From DAOUEX01 sp034430235 (GTDB taxonomy: Bacteria; Chloroflexota; Anaerolineae; UBA2200): a DNA stretch of 29,095 nt. The stretch covers positions 1 to 29,095 of the forward strand of contig CAYZGO010000034.1 of the NCBI GenBank assembly GCA_964478075.1. The letters run 5' to 3'. Positions 17,412 through 24,235 of the stretch are shown piece by piece. The notes under the pieces were generated by a model. The model did no database searches and was not told the DNA's origin. It saw only the letters and a list, made by a program, of their open reading frames with translations. Position 1 is the first letter of the stretch. The number at the start of each line of letters is the position of its first letter. Position numbers and translations under genes: made by a program.

Positions 17412-19412
17412 TTAATGATGGTTGCTCAACTGCAAGATGACCAGCCCGCCGGCCCCATCAGCGACGTACACGTAGTCTTCCGACGCCGCGATGCCATTGG
17501 CAAGCTCTAGTGCGTCGTAGAAGACGGCCTCACTCGGATCCGCCGGATTGGAGACATCCACGATGCGCAGAGCGCCTTCGCCGACGACGTACGCATAATC
17601 CCCTGCCACCGCCACCTGCACGGCCCACTCCGGCACATCGTAAAGGCCCAACCCAAGGGGGTGTGCCGGGTTCGAGACATCCACGATGTGCAGGTCGCCG
17701 TTAACGACGAGGTAGGCACAGTCCTCCACCACCGTCATGTACTGGCTTACACCCGATGTGCCGTAGAAACTGACTTCTACGGGATGCGCCGGGTCGGAGA
17801 GGTTCAGGACGTGCAGGCCGCTGTTGGCGATATAGGCGCTGTTTTCTACGATGACGACCTCTTCAATCCGCAGTGGGCTTTCATAAACGGCCACCGGAGC
17901 CGGAGCTGCTGGGTCCGAGACGTTCAACACTTGTAGTTGACCATCGGCGACGTATGCATAGTCTCCTGCCACGGCCACGCCGTAGGCCAGCCCCGGTGTG
18001 TCGTAGGCACCGACCTGAGTGGGGTGCGCCGGGTCGGAAACGTCCACAATCAGCAAGCCGGCCGTCTCGGCTGCGATGTAGACGCTAGTCCCGACGGCGA
18101 CCACGTCCTTGATGCTGCCCGGTGCTATGTAGAGGCCGGTTTCAACAGGCTGCGTCGGCTGCGAGACATCCACCCCCCACAGGCCGCGCATGCCGTCGGT
18201 GACGTAGGCCGTGTTCCCGGCCAGCACTACATTGCGAGCATCCCCCAGCGTGTTGTATACGCCAATCTCAAAGGCATGTGCCGGGTCCGAGATGTCTGCG
18301 ATGTGCAGGCCCCCCCATTCGTCGGCGACGAAGAGGGTGTCCCCCGCCACCGCGATGGCCCGGGCGGCCCCTGGCACCTCATCGGCCAAGACGGCAGGCT
18401 GCGTTGGATCGGAGAGATCGAGGACGAGCAGGCCAAAGTTCACCCCCGTGGCGACGTAAGCATAGACCTGATCTGAGCTTGTCGAGAGGTCCCGCACCAC
18501 GGCCACGTCAGAGACGAAATAGATATAGTCCTGGTAGTCGCTGATCTCGCTCGGATTGGCCGGCTCGGAAATGTCCACAACCCGCAGGCCGCCCTGTCGC
18601 GAGGTCCGGTACGTGAGGTAGGCGTAGTCACCTGCGACCGCCACGGCCTGTGCACCCCTGGGCGCATGGGGCCTCTCGAATTCACCGGCCCGGGTGGGAT
18701 TCATGGGGTAGAAACCAATCTCGTTTGGGTTCGTGGGATCGGAGACGTCCACGACCCGCAGACCGCCGCTTTCGACAGGCCTATCATCCCCTGACAATGT
18801 CTCAGCGATGTAGGCGACGTTTCCCACTACTGTGACGTCAGAGGCCGGGCCCGGTGTCTCGAAGAAACCGATGCCAGCCGGCGCGATGGGATTCGAGATG
18901 TCCAGGATATACAGGCCGTCCCCGGCCGCGAGATACGCGATATCCCCTAGCGCTGCTATACTCAAGGCTGGCCCTGCTGTCGCGTAGAAGCTGACCTCGG
19001 TCGGGGCAGCGGGGTCCGAGATGTCTATCGCGCGCAGGGCGCCCTCTCCGGCGGCGACGTAGGCGTGATCCTGGACCACGCTCAGGCTTTCAAAGCCGGC
19101 CAGCGGAGGTGAGTGGCCGGCGACGACGGGCCGGGCCGTGTCGGCAATGTCCAGGATGACCAGGCGTGGTCCTACGTTGAGATAGGCGTAGCGGCCCTGT
19201 ACCGCCACGGCCTTGGACGCGCCGCCGATTTGCCCGATGACTTCCACGGTCAGGCCAGTGGCCGCAGGCGTGGGGGAGAGCGGCATTGTGGTTGCTGGTG
19301 GTCTCGTTGGGGGCGTTGTTTCGGTTGGCCTAAATGTTGGGGGTGGTGTTTTGCCAGTTCCGCAGGCGGTCAGCAAGGTAACAAAGAGTGCGAGAAGCAA
19401 GTTGCGTTTCAT
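17412..19412 (-). CDS. LVIVD-repeat beta-propeller lipoprotein
   Basis: 666 aa. The N-terminus MKRNLLLALFVTLLTAC is a lipoprotein signal with the lipidated Cys at residue 17. A Thr/Pro-rich linker follows to about residue 50. The rest is repeats of about 40 aa built as VAVAGDYAYVADG ... LRVVDVSDPANPSEIGFY, the LVIVD repeat pattern. I count 14 repeats, which fits two seven-bladed propellers. It is likely displayed on the outer face of the membrane as a binding or adhesion scaffold; no enzyme motif is visible. The promoter at 19583-19611 inside the duplicated block reads towards it, leaving a leader of about 165 nt. Confidence 0.85.
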   Translation of the reverse strand: MKRNLLLALFVTLLTACGTGKTPPPTFRPTETTPPTRPPATTMPLSPTPAATGLTVEVIGQIGGASKAVAVQGRYAYLNVGPRLVILDIADTARPVVAGHSPPLAGFESLSVVQDHAYVAAGEGALRAIDISDPAAPTEVSFYATAGPALSIAALGDIAYLAAGDGLYILDISNPIAPAGIGFFETPGPASDVTVVGNVAYIAETLSGDDRPVESGGLRVVDVSDPTNPNEIGFYPMNPTRAGEFERPHAPRGAQAVAVAGDYAYLTYRTSRQGGLRVVDISEPANPSEISDYQDYIYFVSDVAVVRDLSTSSDQVYAYVATGVNFGLLVLDLSDPTQPAVLADEVPGAARAIAVAGDTLFVADEWGGLHIADISDPAHAFEIGVYNTLGDARNVVLAGNTAYVTDGMRGLWGVDVSQPTQPVETGLYIAPGSIKDVVAVGTSVYIAAETAGLLIVDVSDPAHPTQVGAYDTPGLAYGVAVAGDYAYVADGQLQVLNVSDPAAPAPVAVYESPLRIEEVVIVENSAYIANSGLHVLNLSDPAHPVEVSFYGTSGVSQYMTVVEDCAYLVVNGDLHIVDVSNPAHPLGLGLYDVPEWAVQVAVAGDYAYVVGEGALRIVDVSNPADPSEAVFYDALELANGIAASEDYVYVADGAGGLVILQLSNHH

Positions 19413-19464
19413 TTTGCTCTGCTTTCGGTCTAGACCCTGATTTCACCCAATACCGTTGTGCCGA

Positions 19465-19770
19465 GTGGCAACTAGCTGCCGACAAATGGGACTTAACGGA
19501 GAAAATTGCGCCTAGTCTGCACGAGATGCCTGCACAGACCAGATAGGACCTTGCCACATAGTTCAAGGCAACAGACAGCTCTATTATAAGTGTAGCGCGG
19601 CCAAAGGCCAAGTCTGGCGCAACAGGGGGAAGGGGAATGCCAGAACCTCCGAAGAAGCAGCTTGTCCAGGTTCGTCAATCGCTTTCGCTTCTTGCGCGGC
19701 TGACGTGGGTTCGCGGCGCACTGCGGCCCATGGGCACCATGCGTTCCCTGTTGCGCTTGCTCGGCACTCT
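19465..19770. repeat. Accessory direct repeat of about 300 bp, copy 1
   Basis: From GTGGCAACTAGCTGCC onward this block matches 22691-22995 closely, with scattered substitutions and small indels. It contains a conserved leftward promoter, a hairpin around GGCATCTCG and the end of a tyrosine-recombinase relic. Open frames inside it differ between the copies and look non-coding. Confidence 0.85.
19583..19611 (-). promoter_or_regulatory. Promoter inside repeat copy 1, reading towards the LVIVD lipoprotein
   Basis: On the minus strand TTGGCC (19611-19606) and TATAAT (19588-19583) are 17 bp apart. The same boxes and spacing are kept in repeat copy 2 (22809-22837) although the spacer has changed, which suggests the promoter is under selection. 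Confidence 0.65.
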
Positions 19771-19845
19771 GCAGTCTCCGCTCTCCAGGTACAGGTTGGC
19801 CAAGCGTAGCCCCACAAGTTCGGAGACCCGGACTCCCCGTCCACC
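19726..19845 (-). pseudogene. Tyrosine recombinase (XerC/D-like) fragment
   Basis: About 40 aa in frame read GGRGVRVSELVGLRLANLYL followed by a GDCRVPSKRNRERMVPMG stretch. This matches the TGLRVSELxxLxxxDL ... GKGxKERxVPL segment of XerC/XerD-type integrases, including the first catalytic Arg region. The rest of the catalytic domain (HxxRH, Tyr) and the N-terminal domain are absent. Confidence 0.7.
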
Positions 19846-19868
19846 AGCGGCCCTCGCTTGTTGACCAT

Positions 19869-20045
19869 TTACTTCTTTAGGGTCTTCATAAACTCTTGAA
19901 CTTTGGCTGCACAATCAGGGCATAAATGAAGCTCATCGTTATACTCATGCGGTTGAAAACGGCCCCAATGACCAAACGTCTGTTTAGTTTTCTTTGTTTC
20001 AACGTGCTCCACAGCGCAACCATCACATACTCGTTTGCGTGACAT
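19869..20045 (-). CDS. 58-aa protein with two CxxC pairs (zinc-ribbon-like)
   Basis: The ORF starts at ATG 20045, right after the preceding gene's stop (TGA-A-ATG), with AAGGAGGG ending 4 nt upstream, and ends in TAA. It encodes 58 aa with CDGC near residues 7-10 and CPDC near 42-45, a spacing suited to one zinc site, in a Lys-rich chain. The strong ribosome-binding site inside the upstream gene and the one-base gap argue that it is real and translationally coupled. Its function is unknown; partnership with the 283 aa protein is the main inference. Confidence 0.7.
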   Translation of the reverse strand: MSRKRVCDGCAVEHVETKKTKQTFGHWGRFQPHEYNDELHLCPDCAAKVQEFMKTLKK

Positions 20046-20046
20046 T

Positions 20047-20898
20047 TCAGCCCTCCTTTCCGTTCTTGATAAGCCGCGTTACAGCATGTATGGTAGCGAG
20101 GTAGAAGTAAAACATCCAACTCAGCCATACCGCTTGGTCATAATTCATTTTCTGCTTAGTGTTGTGGTGACGAATCCCGAAGTTATTGGCGATATTGAAC
20201 AAATCACTTTCGTCTTTGCGAGTGATAACAGTTTTGAGTTTTGGGCGCAGAAACTCCAGAACTTCAACGAGCGACTTGACTGCATCCCTTCGGTCATCGA
20301 GTGATGAATGACGTCGCCGGAACTTGGGCACAGCCGCTTCTACTCTGGCTTCAACATTTAATGGGTCAAGTTGTGGAAGTTCTGTCTTCAACAGACTCTC
20401 CAAGCCGATATCTGCAATTTCCAGTATCTCCCCATCTGGTGAGAGCTCATAGCCGGACTTGTAGTCTCGAAGAATCTCATTTACCTCTGCACGAAACTCC
20501 GCTTGACCAGCCTCTCGACCAAAGCGACTTGCTACGCCTCCGCGAAAGGGAATCCTTGCATCACTAGGCGTGATTGCCGCACCTTTGGGCTTATCAACAA
20601 GGTCATATACCAACTCAATGACATCAAACAGGTCATCCTCGGAATAGTAGCTAGTACGAGTTTCAATGGGCCACAATTGGGGTTTTCTCAGCTTCCTCAA
20701 AAAGTAGTTGCCCAGGTCAGCTATGTATCCAGGATACCAGAGGCTTCCCTCAGAATAGCCAAAGGCGTCTACGAAGTATCCTCGTTGATCAAAGTCTCGA
20801 TACATGGCAAGAAAGAGACTGCACAAGAGTGGTAAGTCGAGATTAGTAAGTCGTGGGTTGAGGCCCTTTCTAACTGAGTAATATGGTGTGTTTCTCAT
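20047..20898 (-). CDS. Uncharacterised 283-aa protein with a conserved IRHHN C-terminal region
   Basis: No domain name can be assigned with confidence. The N-terminal third (RNTPYYSVRKGLNPRL ... YFVDAFGY) and the C-terminal third (SSLDDRRDAVKSLVEVLEFL, KDESDLFNIANNFGIRHHN) resemble a protein type I have seen as hypothetical in many bacterial accessory regions. The C-terminal part is mainly helical, and IRHHN recalls but does not match the HEPN RxxxxxH motif. The frame extends to 20976, but ATG 20898 with GAGGGA 8 nt upstream is preferred. It is the first gene of a two-gene operon with the 58 aa CxxC protein. A defence-related role is possible from the context only. Confidence 0.75.
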   Translation of the reverse strand: MRNTPYYSVRKGLNPRLTNLDLPLLCSLFLAMYRDFDQRGYFVDAFGYSEGSLWYPGYIADLGNYFLRKLRKPQLWPIETRTSYYSEDDLFDVIELVYDLVDKPKGAAITPSDARIPFRGGVASRFGREAGQAEFRAEVNEILRDYKSGYELSPDGEILEIADIGLESLLKTELPQLDPLNVEARVEAAVPKFRRRHSSLDDRRDAVKSLVEVLEFLRPKLKTVITRKDESDLFNIANNFGIRHHNTKQKMNYDQAVWLSWMFYFYLATIHAVTRLIKNGKEG

Positions 20899-20933
20899 TA
20901 CATCTGTCCCTCGCAATGGTGTTCTTAGCTGCA

Positions 20934-20964
20934 ACAAAAACAGGGCGGCCAATATGCGCCGCCC
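20934..20964 (-). terminator. Intrinsic terminator or attenuator upstream of the 283-aa gene
   Basis: On the minus strand GGGCGGC and GCCGCCC form a 7-bp GC stem (20943-20964), followed by TGTTTTTG. It lies 36 nt before the 283 aa gene start, so it either insulates the gene or attenuates a leader transcript. Confidence 0.65.
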
Positions 20965-20983
20965 TAAGTACCCCAAGACTTTC

Positions 20984-21012
20984 TTGACAAAGCATACAAA
21001 CTATGCTATAAA
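20984..21012 (+). promoter_or_regulatory. Strong predicted promoter of a short RNA
   Basis: TTGACA (20984-20989) and TATAAA (21007-21012) are separated by 17 bp. No protein gene of normal size follows on the plus strand. Confidence 0.8.
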
Positions 21013-21018
21013 AAGCGC

Positions 21019-21089
21019 GCCAAAAGGAGGAGATGAGAACTTTTTGGCACCAGGGGCCTGGGGCAGCCACCTCAGGCCTCTTCCTTTTC
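21019..21089 (+). ncRNA. Candidate small RNA of about 70 nt
   Basis: Starting about 7 nt after the -10 box, the transcript has two hairpins. GCCAAAAG (21019-21026) pairs with CTTTTTGGC (21040-21048) and exposes GGAGGAGATGAG in the loop. GGGGCCTGGGG (21053-21063) pairs with CCTCAGGCCTC (21070-21080, two G-T pairs), followed by TTCCTTTTC as a terminator. An ATG at 21033 opens a 50-60 codon frame, but its GGAGG is too close and the frame looks non-coding. The exposed purine loop could pair with, or mimic, ribosome-binding sequences. Confidence 0.5.
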
Positions 21090-21592
21090 AATTTGACCCA
21101 GTATAGTGTCGGAACAGGGTCTTGTCAAATCAATTATGTTCAGCCCGCGAACTACTGGAATGCTTTCAACAGACTGCGCAGCCATTCCCAGATGGCCTAA
21201 GCCGGTAGGCGTGGGACACCATGGGCAAGGCTTGATTGAATTTAGGGATACTAGGGCGCAGAGAAGATACTCGTGAGGATATTCCCCACTGAGGGTTAAC
21301 TGGTCGCGTCATTGGCGCGCCTTGCCTCGACCACAAACCTTTACATAATCTACCAAAGCTTGACATCTGCCATCTGGGATGTAAAGCTTTGTCGAGAATC
21401 GTAAGGTGAGACTTTGCAGTCCAAAGTTGGATGGCCGCGAAGATTGCCGAGTTTGGGTCGCCATTATGCGATGGGTAAGTACGTATGTAGAATAGCGAAA
21501 TGCAGACCTTAGTGTCCATCTAACTAGATAACGAGAGTGTTTCACACCAAACCCGTCTTATTATATACTTGATCTTGCCCGAGATGGGCGAT
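21090..21592. other. Stretch without a supported gene
   Basis: Frames here, including a 117-codon minus-strand one at 21166-21519, show no recognisable motif, have no good ribosome-binding site and a composition unlike the genes around them. The last 40 bases (from about 21555) are a diverged copy of the tRNA-Lys promoter region that keeps the TATACT box but not TTGACA. Confidence 0.6.
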
Positions 21593-21665
21593 GAGCCGTT
21601 AGCTCAGTTTGGCAGAGCACCTGCTTTTGGGCACGGTATCACCGGTTCGAATCCAGTACGCCTCA
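21593..21665 (+). pseudogene. tRNA-Lys pseudogene
   Basis: It matches the tRNA-Lys at 16783-16856 along its length and into both flanks. The anticodon arm is broken: the 3' half reads GGGCACGG where the gene has AAGCAGGG, and one base is missing, so the stem cannot form. The acceptor stem also carries mismatches (GAGCCGT against ACGCCTC). Confidence 0.88.
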
Positions 21666-21801
21666 CCTGCACAGACACCTCCAACGCCGGTCGCCGGTAG
21701 AGCCCCGCCAGCACCCAGGCGAGTACATAGTCGCGTTCGATCACAGTGACGTCGGCGTTCCAGGCACCAGCCAGACGGCGCAGTTCAGCCTCAGGAATCA
21801 T
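21604..21801 (-). pseudogene. Truncated AbiEii nucleotidyltransferase toxin
   Basis: The ATG overlaps the AbiEi stop as TGATG, the usual AbiE arrangement. About 38 residues (MIPEAELRRLAGAW ... IERDYVLAWVLAGLYRRP) match the N-terminus of AbiEii/AbiGii-type toxins. The frame then runs at about 21688 into antisense of the tRNA-Lys pseudogene block and stops at 21604. The catalytic GS...D motifs of the nucleotidyltransferase are lost, so no active toxin can be made from this locus. Confidence 0.8.
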
Positions 21802-22637
21802 CAGTGCACCAGCCAATCGGTCAGATCAGCCGGCGTGCGGTTGAGGCGCAGCCGCCAGCGGCGGTTGTAGGATCCGTGCTCACCCGCCAGTGGATCGAGG
21901 CGGCTGTACCCCGTGGTCAGGGCAGCCCGCCACCGCTCGATTTCCCCGCCAACTGGGAGGTCCAGCAGCTCGGCCAGGTAGCCCAATCGCTTGAAGATGG
22001 CGCCGTTTTGCATGCGCCGGGCATACTCGGTCAGCAACGGTGCGGATACATCCTCCTTGTTCAAACTCTCGTACAGTCCCTTGGCCGCTTCGACGATCCC
22101 TCCGCAGTGCTCGGGGTGGTCCAGACAATCCACCACTGTCTTGGCTTGGTCGGTGATGGTGATCTCCTTTCCCTCGACCCAGGTGCGCCGGTGCCCAAAG
22201 AACTTGTGAATGGCCACTGTCACGAAGCGATAGGTGAGCCCCAGGTCCTCAAGCCTCACGGTAGCGGAGGCCCGCTGGGCAGTGGTGGCGATTAAGATCA
22301 CACCGGGCATTTGCTCCGTGTAGCCGTGGTGATGAAGTGCTGTCCAGTAGGCGATGGCATAGGGCGTCACCAGGTAGGGAGCCAGTCGGAACGGGTGAAC
22401 GCTGTAGGTCCCTTCGACACCGGCCTCAAAGGGCAGGATCAGGTAGAGGCCACGCCTTAGGCGGAGCACCCAGCGCTTTTGGCTCAAGCGGGCCAGCATC
22501 TTGTTGGCACGGTAGGCAGGTTCGCCAATGACTGCCTGAGCGTCGTCGGTGGTGAAGACTTGCTTGTCCTGGGATGCCAGGGTGAGGAGCAAGCGTGCCT
22601 CAGTGTCGCCTAGTGTTCTTATATCTCTGCCATCCAT
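21801..22637 (-). CDS. AbiEi-family antitoxin / transcriptional autorepressor
   Basis: 278 aa. The N-terminal winged helix (ARLLLTLASQDKQVFTTDDA ... ANKMLARLSQKRWVLRLRRG LYLI) is typical of AbiEi antitoxins of type IV toxin-antitoxin systems. The C-terminal domain includes HKFFGHRRTW, KTVVDCLDHPEHCGG and ends in RWRLRLNRTPADLTDW. AbiEi represses its own operon by binding inverted repeats and opposes AbiEii without stable contact; that is family knowledge. Here a perfect 24-bp palindrome overlaps the start codon. The partner toxin gene is truncated, so this is an orphan antitoxin. It may persist by protecting against other AbiEii toxins or as a passive remnant. Confidence 0.88.
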   Translation of the reverse strand: MDGRDIRTLGDTEARLLLTLASQDKQVFTTDDAQAVIGEPAYRANKMLARLSQKRWVLRLRRGLYLILPFEAGVEGTYSVHPFRLAPYLVTPYAIAYWTALHHHGYTEQMPGVILIATTAQRASATVRLEDLGLTYRFVTVAIHKFFGHRRTWVEGKEITITDQAKTVVDCLDHPEHCGGIVEAAKGLYESLNKEDVSAPLLTEYARRMQNGAIFKRLGYLAELLDLPVGGEIERWRAALTTGYSRLDPLAGEHGSYNRRWRLRLNRTPADLTDWLVH

Positions 22638-22659
22638 AATACCCTCTCCAGGGTATTAT
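22636..22659 (-). promoter_or_regulatory. Predicted AbiEi operator (perfect inverted repeat)
   Basis: ATAATACCCT (22636-22645) and AGGGTATTAT (22650-22659) are exact reverse complements around a 4-nt spacer. The repeat covers the ribosome-binding site (GGAGAGGG), touches the -10 box and the start codon, so binding would block both transcription and translation. Confidence 0.75.
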
Positions 22660-22686
22660 TATAGGAATGGATATATAGGTTGTCAA
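22658..22686 (-). promoter_or_regulatory. Consensus promoter of the abiE operon
   Basis: On the minus strand a perfect TTGACA (22686-22681) and a perfect TATAAT (22663-22658) are 17 bp apart. Such a strong promoter fits a tightly autorepressed operon. Confidence 0.88.
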
Positions 22687-22690
22687 GATT

Positions 22691-22995
22691 GTGGCAACTA
22701 GCTGCCGACAAATGGGACTTGGCGGAGAGAATCGCGCCTAATGTGCACGAGATGCCTGCACAGATCAGATAGGACCTTGCTGCATAGTTCAAGGCAAGAG
22801 ACAGCTCTATTATAAGTGCAGCGCGCCCAGAGGCCAAGTTTACTACAACAGGGCGAGGGGAATGCCACAACCTCGGAAGAAGCAGCTTGTCCAGGTCCGT
22901 CAATCGCCTTCACTTCTTGCGCAGCCCACAAGGGTTGGCGGCGCACTGCGGCCCATGGGCACCATGCGTTCCCTGTTGCCCGTGCCCGGCAACAC
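22691..22995. repeat. Accessory direct repeat of about 300 bp, copy 2
   Basis: It matches 19465-19770 in the same orientation. The conserved promoter lies at 22809-22837. The hairpin TGTGCA/TGCACA around GGCATCTCG is perfect here. The integrase relic is shorter: only a GTGNRERMVPMG-like segment (about 22951-22995) remains. Up to 23090 no gene is supported. Confidence 0.85.
22809..22837 (-). promoter_or_regulatory. Promoter inside repeat copy 2, reading towards abiEi
   Basis: On the minus strand TTGGCC (22837-22832) and TATAAT (22814-22809) are 17 bp apart, as in copy 1. It would give abiEi a second, upstream start with a leader of about 170 nt. Confidence 0.6.
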
Positions 22996-23091
22996 TGTCG
23001 GAACCACGCCACCGACACTGAGCACGCCGCTGATCGAGCGTGGAAGCTGCGGGTATCAGCGGTGAGTCTGTGGTTGGCGCAGGTGAAGCAG

Positions 23092-23120
23092 ACCTTTCGG
23101 GTTTCTCAAACCCGAAAGGT
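23092..23120. repeat. Extragenic palindrome with 13-bp stem
   Basis: ACCTTTCGGGTTT (23092-23104) and AAACCCGAAAGGT (23108-23120) pair perfectly around CTC. It is 8 nt beyond the stop of the minus-strand gene at 23129. There is no T-run, so it is a dispersed extragenic palindrome or a weak 3' end. Confidence 0.75.
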
Positions 23121-23128
23121 GTTGTCAT

Positions 23129-23425
23129 TCACTTTCTGACCACGTCGAACGCCAGTTGCTCAAAGACTCTGTTCACCTGGCCTCCCTTGAGCCCCTCCCC
23201 CTGCAACGCTCTGCCAGTTGCCAAGTGAACAAGATACTTGGGAGGATATCGCTTGCCCCCATATAGCACGGCGTACTTGTAAGCATTGTTGTCAAGCCAT
23301 CCCTTCTTTGTTGGCGGTTCGTGGTAGTCATTGTTGGGGTACTGTCTATCGTACCGAGCCATCAGGTCCAGGATTCGCTGTCGACTGATAGTCGCCCCTT
23401 TGAACGTGACAGTGTCTCTGCCCAT
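23129..23425 (-). CDS. Small protein resembling the ScoMcrA-like N-terminal head domain (paralogue A)
   Basis: 98 aa. The order YDRQYPNNDY ... WLDNNAYKYAV ... GGKRYPPKYLVHLATGRAL ... GGQVNRVFEQLAFDV fits the YPPK...GG...N..L..F.V pattern of the head domain found at the N-terminus of ScoMcrA-type modification-dependent HNH nucleases and related proteins, here standing alone. About half of its residues match the paralogue at 25046-25345. The frame is open to 23617, but ATG 23425 has GGGAGG at 7 nt spacing and begins where similarity to the paralogue begins. It is the last gene of the minus-strand island series. Confidence 0.75.
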   Translation of the reverse strand: MGRDTVTFKGATISRQRILDLMARYDRQYPNNDYHEPPTKKGWLDNNAYKYAVLYGGKRYPPKYLVHLATGRALQGEGLKGGQVNRVFEQLAFDVVRK

Positions 23426-23769
23426 CACTAACCCTCCCTGTCGGATACTTGTCAGGTTGTCGCGTGCGTGCCATTCAACCTCTGCCCCGCACTCGGGGCA
23501 TACGGCTTGGCACAACGTTTCACCACCATCCAAGCTAGCTCTCGCATGGGTCCATCGCGGGTCCGGACACGGCGAACGGGAATGCCGCGTAGCCTTCGCG
23601 TGCCTTTGTCTTAGCATTTACGACCATCTCACCGGCCGTTATGCCTGTGTCTTGCCGCAATAGGCACGTAGGCATTCCTTTCCGTTGCTGGCCTCCCCTC
23701 GGAACTGGGAAGCTCATTTGGCGAAGAATCGCCCGCCACGGAGGCTCGGTGCGGCTCCGTTCGCGTCAG
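23426..23769 (-). other. Degenerate or unrecognised stretch with a CPECG motif
   Basis: Two overlapping minus-strand frames cover this gap. One (23535-23717) reads RQDTGITAGEMVVNAKTKARE, the other ends in CPECGAEVEWHARDN just before the ATG at 23425. They could be two halves of a small zinc-binding protein split by a frameshift. No family is recognised and no intact gene is claimed. Confidence 0.35.
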
Positions 23770-24159
23770 CTAGTCTTCACGGGTGATGAGTTCATGATTC
23801 CAAAGCGCGGCGACCACAATCATCTGCTGATTGTGAACCTTACGCTCAGCCCCAGTGACCGCATGCCACAGGTCACCAGGACTGTCAGCTAGACCAGGAG
23901 TGTGCTGTATGCGAACAGCATCAACGGCATACTGCTTGTTCTTCCGTGAGCGGGTGTACCGACCTGCCGGTATGCCTCTGACAAGCCCCTCTTCACAAAG
24001 GCCAAGGAACGCGTTGCGCGGACACCCCTTCTTCTGGCTCGCAGTGCCGCGCCCATAGAATTCACTCGTGGCTCGCTCCCAGGCTTCGACAGGCGAGCCA
24101 ACAATTCCGCTCGTGTACAGTTCGACCGCCCGTATGGCAGCTCTGCCGTATTGACCCAT
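23770..24159 (-). CDS. DUF6979-like small protein
   Basis: 129 aa. The sequence MGQYGRAAIRAVELYTSG, SPVEAWERATSEFYGRGTAS, QKKGCPRNAFLGLCEEGLV and GIPAGRYTRSRKNKQYAV match my memory of the DUF6979 family, a short protein with no known activity that is frequent in accessory regions. The Arg/Lys-rich YTRSRKNK stretch suggests contact with nucleic acid; that is inference. ATG 24159 has GAGGAGG at about 6 nt spacing. It lies 76 nt after the UDG-like gene on the same strand. Confidence 0.65.
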   Translation of the reverse strand: MGQYGRAAIRAVELYTSGIVGSPVEAWERATSEFYGRGTASQKKGCPRNAFLGLCEEGLVRGIPAGRYTRSRKNKQYAVDAVRIQHTPGLADSPGDLWHAVTGAERKVHNQQMIVVAALWNHELITRED

Positions 24160-24235
24160 CCCTATCCTCCTCAGGTTGGCTGTGCACCGGTGTGCCAGTT
24201 GCCCAGATCTTTGTCACTCGCGAAATGCCAGAGGT

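Noticed and set aside
21166..21519. 117-codon minus-strand open frame
   Set aside because: No recognisable motif, no convincing ribosome-binding site, and a composition unlike the genes around it; treated as a chance frame.
16783..21665. Simple integrated element with tRNA-Lys and its partial copy as attL/attR
   Set aside because: The second copy covers the whole tRNA plus its promoter flank and is diverged throughout, unlike a short exact att repeat; a duplication or repeated island insertion fits better.
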